Source: Ruminococcus sp. AF41-9
GTDB lineage: Bacteria; Bacillota; Clostridia; Lachnospirales; Lachnospiraceae
Direction of reading: 5' to 3'
NCBI RefSeq assembly: GCF_003477525.1
Contig: NZ_QUDO01000039.1
Span: 1-35,971 of the forward strand
Length of the DNA: 35,971 nucleotides
The notes beneath the pieces were generated by a model. That model made no database searches and was not told the origin of the DNA. It saw only the letters and a program-made list of their open reading frames with translations. This document shows, one piece after another, positions 26,240 to 34,084 of the stretch. Positions within the stretch are counted from its first letter, which is position 1, and each line of letters opens with the position of its first letter. A program made the translations under genes and the position numbers.

Positions 26240-26648
26240 TGATGTTTTCTATTTTGCCAGAATCTGTGGAAGCAACGGGGAAGGGTATCAGTCATTACAT
26301 ATCACAGTTTATGATAACAGTTCCCGTTCTTTCATGGAAGTGCAGCTGCGTACCCAGAAAATGGATGACAACGCAGAAATTGGTCCGGCTAATCATCTGG
26401 GATATGAGAAGAAACAGCAGGATGAACGTGCAAGACGTGATGCTATTCCAGAAGGCGAGTGTGTTTATTTCGATGAAGCTTATGAACGGGGCATGCGTCT
26501 TTTGCAGCTGGAACTGGCAGATCTGGATGTAAATATGTTTTCCGCAGTAGATAACAGTTTGATCAATGATGGGTGCGGACTGTTTAGGGGAAGACTGATA
26601 TTACCTTATGAACATTTGTCAAGATTTCAGAATGATGTGATTGACTGA
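26240..26648 (+). pseudogene. RelA/SpoT-type (p)ppGpp synthetase domain, C-terminal remnant
   Basis: From about 26256 the frame reads GYQSLHITVYDN, MEVQLRTQKMDDNAE and NHLGYEKK, which is the second half of a RelA_SpoT nucleotidyltransferase domain. The first half with the GTP-binding and catalytic acidic residue is missing, replaced by unrelated sequence upstream of mnmM. The tail (VDNSLINDGCGLFRGRLILP) follows to a stop at 26648. The frame opens much earlier only because it runs antisense through mnmM. It cannot make alarmone as it stands. Confidence 0.7.
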
Positions 26649-26796
26649 ATGAAATAAAAGGTTGGTTTTATGGCAGGAGCGTTATTTTTTTGTATTACCA
26701 GAGCCAAATTCCATTTTTTGATGTATAAAAATACAGGAAAATGACAAAAATTGATAAAATATGTAAATTTTTAGTTATATTTTAAGCATTCTATGG

Positions 26797-26970
26797 TACA
26801 CTAGAGTGTGTCTGAAAAATGCTTTTCGCAAGATGTGCGTTACAATTTGTGGTAGATTTTGTCCGGATGAGGGCGTCGTAGCGGGCTACGGCAACCGAAT
26901 TCGAGCAAAATCTACCGCAAAGTGGAGCGTGCAGATTGTGAGAATGATTTTTCAAACATACTCTAGTATA
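26797..26970. mobile_element. MITE-like palindromic element, 174 bp
   Basis: The whole segment is an imperfect inverted repeat about a centre near 26883 (GTAGCGGGCTAC). The outer ends TACACTAGAG and CTCTAGTATA pair, and TGAAAAAT and GGTAGATTTTG recur exactly in both arms. Many arm differences are transitions that keep a pair as RNA. Flanking TA dinucleotides fit insertion by an IS630/mariner-type transposase. It carries no gene. It lies just before the YfcC gene and may supply or alter its promoter or form a strong leader hairpin. Confidence 0.75.
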
Positions 26971-27000
26971 GTATATCAAAAATGGGAGGAAAACTCGAAA

Positions 27001-28521
27001 ATGAGCAAAAAAGAAGGAAAAGGATTAAAGTCTTTCAACAAGGGATTTCAAGTGCCTGACACTTACATTATTATCTTTTTAGTAGTTGTTGTCGCAGCAC
27101 TTCTGACTTTCCTTGTACCAAAGGGATTTTACGAAACACAGGATATTTCGTACATGATCAATGGTGTTGAGAAAACCCGTACAGTAATCAAAGACGGAAG
27201 TTTCCAGTATCTGACAGACGATGCAGGAAATGTAGTAACAGAGGGAGTAGCACTCTTTAGTGGAGATGGTGGAACAGGATTCTTCAACTATATGTATAAC
27301 GGAATCGTAAGTAGTTCCGCAATAGAGATTATCGCATTCCTTATGGTAGTAGGTGGTGCATTCGGTATCATGATCCGTACAGGTGCGATTGAATCCGGAT
27401 TGATCGGATTGATCCGTAAGGCAAAGGGAGCAGAAAAACTGCTGATTCCGATACTTTTCGTACTGTTTTCTCTTGGTGGTGCAGTTTTTGGAATGGGAGA
27501 AGAAGCACTTCCGTTTACTATGATTCTTTGTCCGTTGTTTGTAGCAGTTGGATATGATTCAGTTATCGCAGTTCTTGTTACTTATGTTGCAACACAGATT
27601 GGTTTCGGTTCATCCTGGATGAATCCATTCTCTGTAGGTATTGCACAGGGTATTGCAGGTATTGATGTATTCTCCGGAGCAGGATTCCGTATGGTAATGT
27701 GGGTAGTATTTACAGTTCTTGGCTGTGGAATGACTATGTTCTATGCGTCAAAGATCAAAAAGACTCCGACAATTTCAATCGCATATAAGACTGATTCATA
27801 TTTCCGTGAGCAGAATGAAAAAACAGGAATTGACGAAGGACATTCATTTGGTCTTGGACATATTTTAGTTCTTCTGACACTGGCTGCTACAGTAGTATGG
27901 GTAATTTGGGGAGTTATGACTCAAGGATACTACATGCCAGAGATTGCTACACAGTTCTTCATTATGGGAATTGTTTCCGGTGTGATCGGAGTTATCTTTA
28001 AACTGAACGATATGAAACTGAATGATATCGCAACATCATTCAAAGATGGAGCAAAAGACCTGATCGGTGCTGCACTTGTTGTTGCTATGGCACAGGGCAT
28101 CATGCAGGTTCTTGGTGGATCTGATCCGACAACACCTACGGTTATTAATACAATTATGTATAATATTTCAAATGCACTGTCTGGAGTTTCCGGAGCAGTT
28201 GCAGCAGTACTTATGTATCTGTTCCAGTCCGTATTCAACTTCTTCGTTGTATCCGGAACCGGACAGGCTGCGATCACAATGCCAATCATGGCTCCACTGT
28301 CAGACCTGTTAGGTGTTTCACGTCAGACAGCTGTAGTTGCATTCCAGCTTGGTGATGCATTTACTAACCTGATTGTTCCTACATCCGGATGTCTGATTGG
28401 ATCTCTTGCAATTGCAAAGATTGAGTGGTCTAACTGGATTAAATTCATGTGGAAATTCCTTGGCGTATTAATGATTGGTGCAATTATTACAATTCTTATT
28501 GCAGTTGGAACTGGATTCTAA
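27001..28521 (+). CDS. YfcC-type transporter (DcuC/ArcD-like superfamily)
   Basis: A 506-residue polytopic membrane protein of the YfcC/COG1288 family, whose relatives carry C4-dicarboxylates or basic amino acids. It has about twelve membrane segments: first TYIIIFLVVVVAALLTFLVP, then GAFGIMIRTGAI, the conserved AVFGMGEEALPF and IGFGSSWMNPFSVGIAQG, and late VVSGTGQAAITMPIM and NLIVPTSGCLIG. ATG 27001 with GGGAGGA before it is the true start; an earlier frame from 26806 only reads through the palindromic element. An isoaspartyl dipeptidase gene follows 29 bases later, so its substrate may be aspartate-containing peptides or amino acids; this is inference. Confidence 0.88.
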   Translation: MSKKEGKGLKSFNKGFQVPDTYIIIFLVVVVAALLTFLVPKGFYETQDISYMINGVEKTRTVIKDGSFQYLTDDAGNVVTEGVALFSGDGGTGFFNYMYNGIVSSSAIEIIAFLMVVGGAFGIMIRTGAIESGLIGLIRKAKGAEKLLIPILFVLFSLGGAVFGMGEEALPFTMILCPLFVAVGYDSVIAVLVTYVATQIGFGSSWMNPFSVGIAQGIAGIDVFSGAGFRMVMWVVFTVLGCGMTMFYASKIKKTPTISIAYKTDSYFREQNEKTGIDEGHSFGLGHILVLLTLAATVVWVIWGVMTQGYYMPEIATQFFIMGIVSGVIGVIFKLNDMKLNDIATSFKDGAKDLIGAALVVAMAQGIMQVLGGSDPTTPTVINTIMYNISNALSGVSGAVAAVLMYLFQSVFNFFVVSGTGQAAITMPIMAPLSDLLGVSRQTAVVAFQLGDAFTNLIVPTSGCLIGSLAIAKIEWSNWIKFMWKFLGVLMIGAIITILIAVGTGF

Positions 28522-28550
28522 AACATACATTTGATAATTGAGAGTGATTT

Positions 28551-29701
28551 ATGATGAAATTAATTCAGAATATTGATGTCTATGCCCCACAGCATCTGGG
28601 GAAAAAAGATGTACTTACAATCAATGATAAGATTGTTAAGATTAAAGATGCAGGTTCTATATCTGCAGAGGGATTTCTTTCTGAGGCAGAAATGATCAAT
28701 GGAGAGGGTTTACTTTTAACTCCGGGATTCATTGACAGTCATGTTCATGTACTCGGAGGCGGTGGCGAAGGTGGATTCGCCAATCGTACTCCGGAAGCAA
28801 CTATGGAAGGACTTACGAAGTTGGAGTAACAACAGTTGTTGGCTGCCTTGGAACAGATGGAATCGGTCGTGATATGTGTGCACTGGTTGCAAAGACAAAA
28901 GGATTGAATGAGCAGGGAATGTCTGCATACTGTTATACAGGCAGTTATCAGATTCCGGTTCACACGTTGACTGACAGTATTGTAAAAGATATTATGATGA
29001 TTCAGGAAATCATTGGAACCGGAGAAATCGCGATCTCTGATCATCGTTCTTCACAGCCGACTTTTGAGGAATTTGCACGTGTTGTTGCGGATACAAGACT
29101 TGGTGGTGTTCTTTCCGGGAAAGCTGGTATTGTAAATGTTCATCTTGGCGACAGTCCAAGATGCTTAGATCTTATTGAACGAGTGGTAGATGAGACAGAG
29201 ATACCGGCTTCTCAAATACTGCCAACACATATCAATCGAAATGAGATGCTTTTTGGCAAGTCGATTGAGTATGCGCTGAAAGGCGGAGCAGTAGACTTTA
29301 CAGGAAATGAAGATATTGACTATTGGGAAACTATCTGTGATGAGGTACGTGTATGTAATGGTATCAAGCGGATGTTGGATGCAGGAGTAAATCCTGACCG
29401 TATGACAATTTCTTCTGATGGACAGGGAAGCCTTCCGATGTACAGTAGTGATGGCGAATTCCTTGGAATGGGCGTTGGACAGTCCAGCTGCCTTCTGAAG
29501 GAAGTAAAGGAATGTGTATTTAAAACAGAAATTCCTTTAGAAATAGCTATTTCTACAATTACATCTAATCCGGCAGATATTCTCCGTCTCAAAGGAAAAG
29601 GTAAGGTTGAAGAAGGCTATGATGCTGATCTTTGTATTCTTGACCAGGAACTTCAGCTTGTTGAAGTAATTGCAAAAGGGAATACAGTTTATACAAAATA
29701 A
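28551..29701 (+). pseudogene. iadA: Isoaspartyl dipeptidase (beta-aspartyl peptidase), frameshifted at about 28824
   Basis: Metal-dependent amidohydrolase that would split beta-aspartyl (isoAsp) dipeptides, products of damaged protein. The first frame gives LTPGFIDSHVHVLGGGGEGG with the HxH zinc ligands and stops at 28827 after LTKLE. The next frame starts again with GVTTVVGCLGTDGIGRD and runs through SDHRSSQPTF, VNVHLGD, LPTHINRNEMLF and ISSDGQGS to 29701. One extra base in GAAGTTGGAG restores about 383 residues, the normal family length. Both halves are well kept, so a sequence error is quite possible. It forms an operon with the YfcC-type transporter. Confidence 0.88.
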
Positions 29702-29717
29702 AGTATCTTGATGTTAG

Positions 29718-29752
29718 AAGCATCAGTCATTCAGTTGACTGGTGCTTTTTCC
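29718..29752 (+). terminator. Rho-independent terminator after the dipeptidase gene
   Basis: AAGCATCAGTCA pairs with TGACTGGTGCTT with one wobble; a TTTTT run follows. Confidence 0.85.
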
Positions 29753-29848
29753 CTTCAAGTAAAAAATGCAGCGATCAATATCCGTGAAGAGGCAAGAAGC
29801 CTCCATTTCAAAATCTGGGATTGTTGAGCTGATAGAAAGGGTATAGGT

Positions 29849-30298
29849 ATGAGAAAAGCAATCGTATATGCATCGGTACATCATGGAAATACAGAAAAAA
29901 TAGTAAAGAGCATAGCAGAAGAGTGTCAGGTCGATTTGATTGATGCAGTAAAACAGTCAGATGCAGATCTGAGTAGTTATGATATGATCGGGTTTGCGTC
30001 AGGAATCTATTTTTCAAAGTTTCATCAGTCGATATTGAAATTTGCGGAAAAGAATTTACCAGATGACAAAAAGGTCTTCTTGATCTGTACTTATGGTGGA
30101 AGTGCGAATTATAAATCCATAGAGAAGATTTTGGATAAAAAACATGCCAGTGTAGATGGTAAATTTGGATGCAAAGGATACGATACATTTGGGCCGTTCA
30201 AACTGGTTGGAGGTATTGCAAAAGGACATCCGGATGATAAAGATATCCAAAATGCAGTGGAGTTTGTAAAAGACTTAAAAAATATAAAGAAGAAATAG
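29849..30298 (+). CDS. Flavodoxin-like protein
   Basis: A 149-residue soluble protein with the flavodoxin fold, an FMN-binding electron carrier or NAD(P)H:quinone-type reductase partner. The first strand and phosphate-binding loop read AIVYASVHHGNTEKI. GFASGIYFSKFHQSIL and FLICTYGGSANYKSI match the later FMN-contacting loops. It is smaller than a protoporphyrinogen oxidase HemG (about 180). GAAAGGG precedes ATG. It belongs to a local redox cluster with the LysR regulator and second flavodoxin downstream. Confidence 0.82.
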   Translation: MRKAIVYASVHHGNTEKIVKSIAEECQVDLIDAVKQSDADLSSYDMIGFASGIYFSKFHQSILKFAEKNLPDDKKVFLICTYGGSANYKSIEKILDKKHASVDGKFGCKGYDTFGPFKLVGGIAKGHPDDKDIQNAVEFVKDLKNIKKK

Positions 30299-30337
30299 AA
30301 ATATTAGATTTCATCTTCAGGGAGCAAAAGTGCCAAT

Positions 30338-30736
30338 ATGCCTATTCCTAAACAGTATCAGTGGCAGCCTGGAATTCACGGAAGTGCATGGAAATACTGT
30401 TGCTCATTGGTAGGTGCGGCACCAACGCTCTATTACAAAGCGGGTGAGGCACTGATGAATCACAATTATGAAAAAACTCTCAGGAATCCGATTCATGACA
30501 AAACAGTCACCATACGGGATCAACACCGAAGAGAACAGGAATACAGAAGAACGCAGAATGTGATTATAAAATATGAAAAAGGGGAAAGCGTCAATCATCC
30601 GAAATTTGGCGAAGGAATCATAGAAAAAATAGAGCAACGATCTTGCTCTGTGAATCTTCATATTCGCTTTGGAGAAGAACTGAAAGTGATAGATCAGAAA
30701 TGGCCTATTCAGACAAAATACAAAAAAAGAAAATGA
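30338..30736 (+). CDS. Hypothetical protein with a UvrD/PcrA-tail-like segment
   Basis: A 132-residue basic protein. I do not recognise the N-terminal half (MPIPKQYQWQPGIHGSAWKY). The C-terminal half, VNHPKFGEGIIEKIE then VNLHIRFGEELKVI, resembles the small Tudor-like domain at the end of UvrD/PcrA helicases, which binds partner proteins. A weak binding site AGGGAG lies eleven bases before ATG 30338. It starts 39 bases after the flavodoxin gene and may be cotranscribed. It could also be the remnant of a longer protein. Confidence 0.45.
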   Translation: MPIPKQYQWQPGIHGSAWKYCCSLVGAAPTLYYKAGEALMNHNYEKTLRNPIHDKTVTIRDQHRREQEYRRTQNVIIKYEKGESVNHPKFGEGIIEKIEQRSCSVNLHIRFGEELKVIDQKWPIQTKYKKRK

Positions 30737-30864
30737 TAACAGTAATATTTGTCTGCTACGGCACTCTTTGAAAGCTTCGCCAAAAAGCCAGTAAAATCAC
30801 GGTCCGGAGGGCATAGGCGGTTAGAAAATAACCCGAAAATAACCCACGGTATTTTGTGCAGATA

Positions 30865-30874
30865 TTACATGTAA
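30865..30874. promoter_or_regulatory. Candidate operator upstream of the LysR gene
   Basis: TTACATGTAA is a perfect ten-base palindrome set in a longer near-palindrome (ATATTACATGTAAATAT). It lies 69 bases before the LysR start, where such regulators often bind to control themselves. The rest of 30737-30942 shows no gene, only a GAAAATAACCC direct repeat near 30823-30845. Confidence 0.3.
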
Positions 30875-30942
30875 ATATAGATGATGTCTGGGATGCAATA
30901 TGATAGAATGGTTACAAGAAAAATTTGTAGGAATATAAAGAT

Positions 30943-31821
30943 ATGGAATTAAGATTATTACGCTATTTTTTAACAGTAGCAAAAGAACAGAGCTTTACAA
31001 AAGCAGCAGAACAATTGCATATTACCCAGCCAACGCTATCCAGACAAATGGCGGCATTTGAAGAGGACCTGGGAATAACATTATTTATTCGAAACGGGAA
31101 GAAAATATCGCTCACTGATGAAGGAATTTTATTAAAAAGGCGTGCCTTGGAGATTCTTAATCTTGAGGAAAGGACGCTTGAGGAACTGAAAGGAAAAGAA
31201 GAGGTTGTAGAGAGCACGATAACCATTGGATGCGGTGAATTTGCAGCAGTGGAGACATTGGCGAAGATATGTAAAACATATAAAGAAAAATATCCGCTGG
31301 TTCAGATTGTATTGCATACTGCAACAGCAGATGTAGTGTATGAGATGATGAACAAAGGACTTGTAGATATTGCATTATTCATGGAGCCGGTGGACACCGA
31401 AGGGCTGGATTATATCCGGATCACAGATTGCGATCACTGGTGTGTCGGAATGCGGCCGGATGATCCGCTGGCAGAAAAAGAGTTTATAAAAAAAGAAGAT
31501 CTTATTGGAAAGCCCTTGATCCTGCCGGAAAGAATGAACGTTCAAAGTGAACTTGCCAACTGGTTTGGGAAAGACTTTTCAAAATTACAGATTGCTTTTA
31601 CGAGTAATCTTGGAACGAATGCCGGAGTTATGGCAGCAAATGGACTGGGGTATCCAATTTCAATTGAGGGTGCTGCAAAGTATTGGCGAGAGGATATTCT
31701 TGTACAGCGAAGAATTTCTCCTGAAATCACGACCAGTACGGTGATTGCCTGGCGACGGAATATCCCATATTCTTTGGCAGTCCGTAAAATGATCGAGGAG
31801 ATTAATGCTTTTCAGGCATAA
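30943..31821 (+). CDS. LysR family transcription regulator
   Basis: A 292-residue DNA-binding protein of normal LysR length. The winged helix-turn-helix fills residues 1-60: MELRLLRYFLTVAKEQSFTK, AAEQLHITQPTLSRQM and TLFIRNGKKISLTDEG. The effector domain follows with VESTITIGCGEFAAVETLA, ALFMEPVD and GLGYPISIEGAAKYW. It probably controls the flavodoxin and carboxymuconolactone-decarboxylase/cupin genes just downstream on the same strand, in response to a redox or aromatic signal; that is inferred from position. Confidence 0.92.
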   Translation: MELRLLRYFLTVAKEQSFTKAAEQLHITQPTLSRQMAAFEEDLGITLFIRNGKKISLTDEGILLKRRALEILNLEERTLEELKGKEEVVESTITIGCGEFAAVETLAKICKTYKEKYPLVQIVLHTATADVVYEMMNKGLVDIALFMEPVDTEGLDYIRITDCDHWCVGMRPDDPLAEKEFIKKEDLIGKPLILPERMNVQSELANWFGKDFSKLQIAFTSNLGTNAGVMAANGLGYPISIEGAAKYWREDILVQRRISPEITTSTVIAWRRNIPYSLAVRKMIEEINAFQA

Positions 31822-31867
31822 AACAAAATTCAATATAAGCATTAGACATAATGAAGCGATAGAGCTT

Positions 31868-31912
31868 AAAATAGATGTGTAAGATGAATGTAAATCTTAT
31901 ACATCTATTTTT
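31868..31912 (+). terminator. Strong hairpin after the LysR gene
   Basis: AAATAGATGTGTAAGAT pairs with ATCTTATACATCTATTT over 17 bases with one wobble, then more T. It lies only 34 bases before the flavodoxin start, leaving little room for a promoter in between, so it may also attenuate the downstream genes. Confidence 0.75.
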
Positions 31913-31945
31913 GTGAAAAATACGTATAGAAAGGGGCTTTTTATT

Positions 31946-32416
31946 ATGAGTAAAAAATTAGTGGCATTTTTCAGTGCAAGCGGAACAACAAAAAAAGTAG
32001 CACAGATGATCGCAGAGGAAGCAAAAGCGGATTTGTTTGAGATTGAGCCGAAAGTTCCATATACAAAGCCTGATCTTGACTGGATGAATAAAAAATCCAG
32101 AAGCAGTGTGGAAATGAGTGATAAAAAAAATAGACCGGCGATTATGAAAAAAGAGATGGATATGAGTTCTTATGACGAGATCCTTCTGGGATTCCCAATC
32201 TGGTGGTATGTGGCTCCGACAATCATCAATACATTTTTAGAAACTTACGATTTCAGTGGTAAAAAGATTGTGCTTTTTGCAACATCCGGAGGAAGTGGAT
32301 TTGGGAACACTGTGAAAGAATTGCAGTCATCTGCATCAGACGCAGTTATTACAGAAGGCAGACTGTTAAATTGTGGAACGAAACAGGAAATCACTGAATG
32401 GGTAAACTCTTTATAA
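31946..32416 (+). CDS. Flavodoxin (second in the cluster)
   Basis: A 156-residue soluble flavodoxin-fold protein of the Flavodoxin_4 type. The FMN phosphate loop is FFSASGTTKKVAQ near residues 8-20; LGFPIWWYVAPTIINTFLE and FATSGGSGFGNTVKEL are the classic later loops. An electron carrier or quinone-reductase-like role is likely. ATG 31946 with GAAAGGGG upstream is preferred to a GTG eleven codons earlier. It is not close to the flavodoxin at 29849. The next gene starts 28 bp after its stop. Confidence 0.88.
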   Translation: MSKKLVAFFSASGTTKKVAQMIAEEAKADLFEIEPKVPYTKPDLDWMNKKSRSSVEMSDKKNRPAIMKKEMDMSSYDEILLGFPIWWYVAPTIINTFLETYDFSGKKIVLFATSGGSGFGNTVKELQSSASDAVITEGRLLNCGTKQEITEWVNSL

Positions 32417-32444
32417 ATAACAGCGTTATGGAGGTATACAGAAT

Positions 32445-33212
32445 ATGGGAAAAATAGTACAGACAGCAGGAAGAAATACACTTGGTGAATTCGCACCGGA
32501 ATTTGCACATTTTAACGATGATGTACTTTTCGGCGAAAACTGGAATAACCAGGACATCGATGTAAAAACAAGAAGCATTATTACAGTGGTTGCTCTGATG
32601 GCTTCCGGCATTACGGATTCTTCTTTAAGATATCATCTTCAAAATGCAAAAAATCATGGTGTGACACAAAAAGAGATTGCTGCAGTGATCACACATGCCG
32701 CATTCTATGCAGGTTGGCCAAAAGCATGGGCTGTTTTCAATCTTGCAAAGGAAGTGTGGGAAACAGGCGAAGGAGATTTGCCATACGAAGAGGAAGCGAT
32801 GCGGGCGCATGCAAAAGAGATGGTATTTCCAATTGGTGCACCAAACGATGGCTTTGCACAGTATTTTTCGGGCAGGAGTTTTCTTGCACCGATTTCTACT
32901 TCTCAGGTTGGAATTTTCAATGTGACATTCGAACCAGGATGCAGAAATAACTGGCATATCCATCATGCAAAAAGTGGGGGAGGACAGATCCTGGTATGTG
33001 TTGCCGGAAGAGGATATTATCAGGAAGAAGGGAAAGATGCTGTAGAAATGAAGCCAGGCGACTGCATCAATATTCCGGCAGAAGTGAAACACTGGCATGG
33101 CGCAGCACCGAATGAATGGTTTTCACATCTGGCAATAGAAGTTCTGGGCGAAAATAGTTCCAATGAATGGCTTGAACCGGTAAGTGATGAAGAATATAGA
33201 AAACTAAAATAG
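32445..33212 (+). CDS. Carboxymuconolactone decarboxylase-like/cupin fusion protein
   Basis: A 255-residue soluble two-domain protein. Residues about 20-110 form an AhpD/CMD-like helical domain (TRSIITVVALMASG, HAAFYAGWPKAW); the CxxC of true AhpD is absent. Residues about 140-245 form a cupin with metal ligands in NNWHIHHAKSGGGQ and VKHWHG. Such fusions are common beside flavodoxin and aldo-keto reductase genes in Clostridia; their reaction is not established. GGAGGT precedes ATG. It lies in an operon with the flavodoxin, and the following gene was broken by an insertion sequence. Confidence 0.87.
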   Translation: MGKIVQTAGRNTLGEFAPEFAHFNDDVLFGENWNNQDIDVKTRSIITVVALMASGITDSSLRYHLQNAKNHGVTQKEIAAVITHAAFYAGWPKAWAVFNLAKEVWETGEGDLPYEEEAMRAHAKEMVFPIGAPNDGFAQYFSGRSFLAPISTSQVGIFNVTFEPGCRNNWHIHHAKSGGGQILVCVAGRGYYQEEGKDAVEMKPGDCINIPAEVKHWHGAAPNEWFSHLAIEVLGENSSNEWLEPVSDEEYRKLK

Positions 33213-33265
33213 GAAGGTTGAAAAAAGTATATTTATAAGACAATTTGCATGTGGAGGTTATATTT

Positions 33266-33295
33266 ATGTTCACCAGTTTACAACTTTATAATTAA
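33266..33295 (+). pseudogene. Start of a gene cut off by the IS4-type element
   Basis: An excellent GGAGG at 33253-33257 leads an ATG at 33266, but only MFTSLQLYN is encoded before TAA at 33293. The stop region overlaps the end of the transposase remnant on the other strand. It appears that a third gene of the flavodoxin/cupin operon was interrupted here. Confidence 0.45.
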
Positions 33296-33933
33296 TAGAC
33301 TTGCTGACGAATCAGCTGTTTTAAAGCCTTTATGATAACATTTGATTTTATATGTGTTTCGATTTACCAGCATTTCAATACCCTTGCAGCTTCGTACCAT
33401 ATAACTGCAAAGTGACCAGAAGGTTTTCTGCTCATAGTAGCTTGTTTCAATATTCCACCGGAACGAGTACAAAAACAGCGGAATATATTTCATCCTGTCA
33501 CTTCCTGTCTGGTTTAATGGTTCTTTTTCCTGCCAGGCACAGAAAATCTGCAAGTCTTCCGGGAAAATGGTGCTGAAAAACAGGCGTTTTGTACCGTGTT
33601 CTTTTTCAGTAGCGGTCACATAAGCCTGAATTTCCCGACATCCAAAAAGGTTGGTGATCACACGGTGTGATCCGATATAGTAATCTCTGATCTTTTCATT
33701 GGAAAAAGCAAAATCTGTTTCAACAGAAAGTCTCTTCCCATGTTTGGCGGGACGTCCTCTGCGGCCGGTATGTTTTTGTGGTAATCCCAGACAAAAAGTG
33801 CTGATATAAAAATCGAATGGAATGTACAGATTCCAATGTTAGTATTGATAAAACGAGTAAAAACAAAGTATCTGCTGTTGGAGCAAACTCATTATACATC
33901 AGAAAGCCCTGTACGATATTTTTTTATGAAAAA
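33278..33933 (-). mobile_element. IS4-family insertion sequence remnant
   Basis: The minus strand encodes the C-terminal half of a DDE transposase: GRRGRPAKHGKRLSVETD, YYIGSHRVITNLFG, and the IS4-family signature Y-2-R-3-E-6-K, seen complete as YSFRWNIETSYYEQK. Further upstream, in another frame, lies PTADTLFLLVLS, which matches PTADTLFLLI in the partial copy at 35848. About 100 bases between the IS end and this point are missing compared with that copy, and the middle of the gene is also deleted. The outer end is the 45-bp block at 33889-33933. The element cannot move by itself. Confidence 0.8.
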
Positions 33934-33990
33934 GTTGTAAAGTGGTGTAAAGATTAATGATCTTTGTATTGGCACCGAAAATATATTTAT

Positions 33991-34040
33991 TTCTCCGCGG
34001 CTTTTCTTCCAGGATGGGAGAGTGTCGCGGAGAATTTTTT
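33991..34040 (+). terminator. Rho-independent terminator
   Basis: TTCTCCGCG (33991-33999) pairs with CGCGGAGAA (34026-34034), with further pairing inside, followed by six T. It faces the plus strand and may have ended the flavodoxin/cupin operon before the insertion sequence split it. Confidence 0.75.
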
Positions 34041-34084
34041 GCGAAGAAAGAATTGCTATAGCTTTTGTAATTCCGGGAAAACCT

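Noticed and set aside
25872..26240. First half of a 258-codon plus-strand frame that ends in the RelA/SpoT remnant
   Set aside because: This part is antisense to mnmM. Only the last ~130 codons resemble a real family, so the gene fragment was annotated from about 26240.
26806..27000. N-terminal extension of the YfcC transporter
   Set aside because: It reads through the palindromic element, and a well-placed GGGAGGA and ATG at 27001 mark the true start.
30740..30860. Possible tRNA or structured RNA in the GC-richer stretch
   Set aside because: No cloverleaf arms or T-loop could be drawn; only a short direct repeat is seen.
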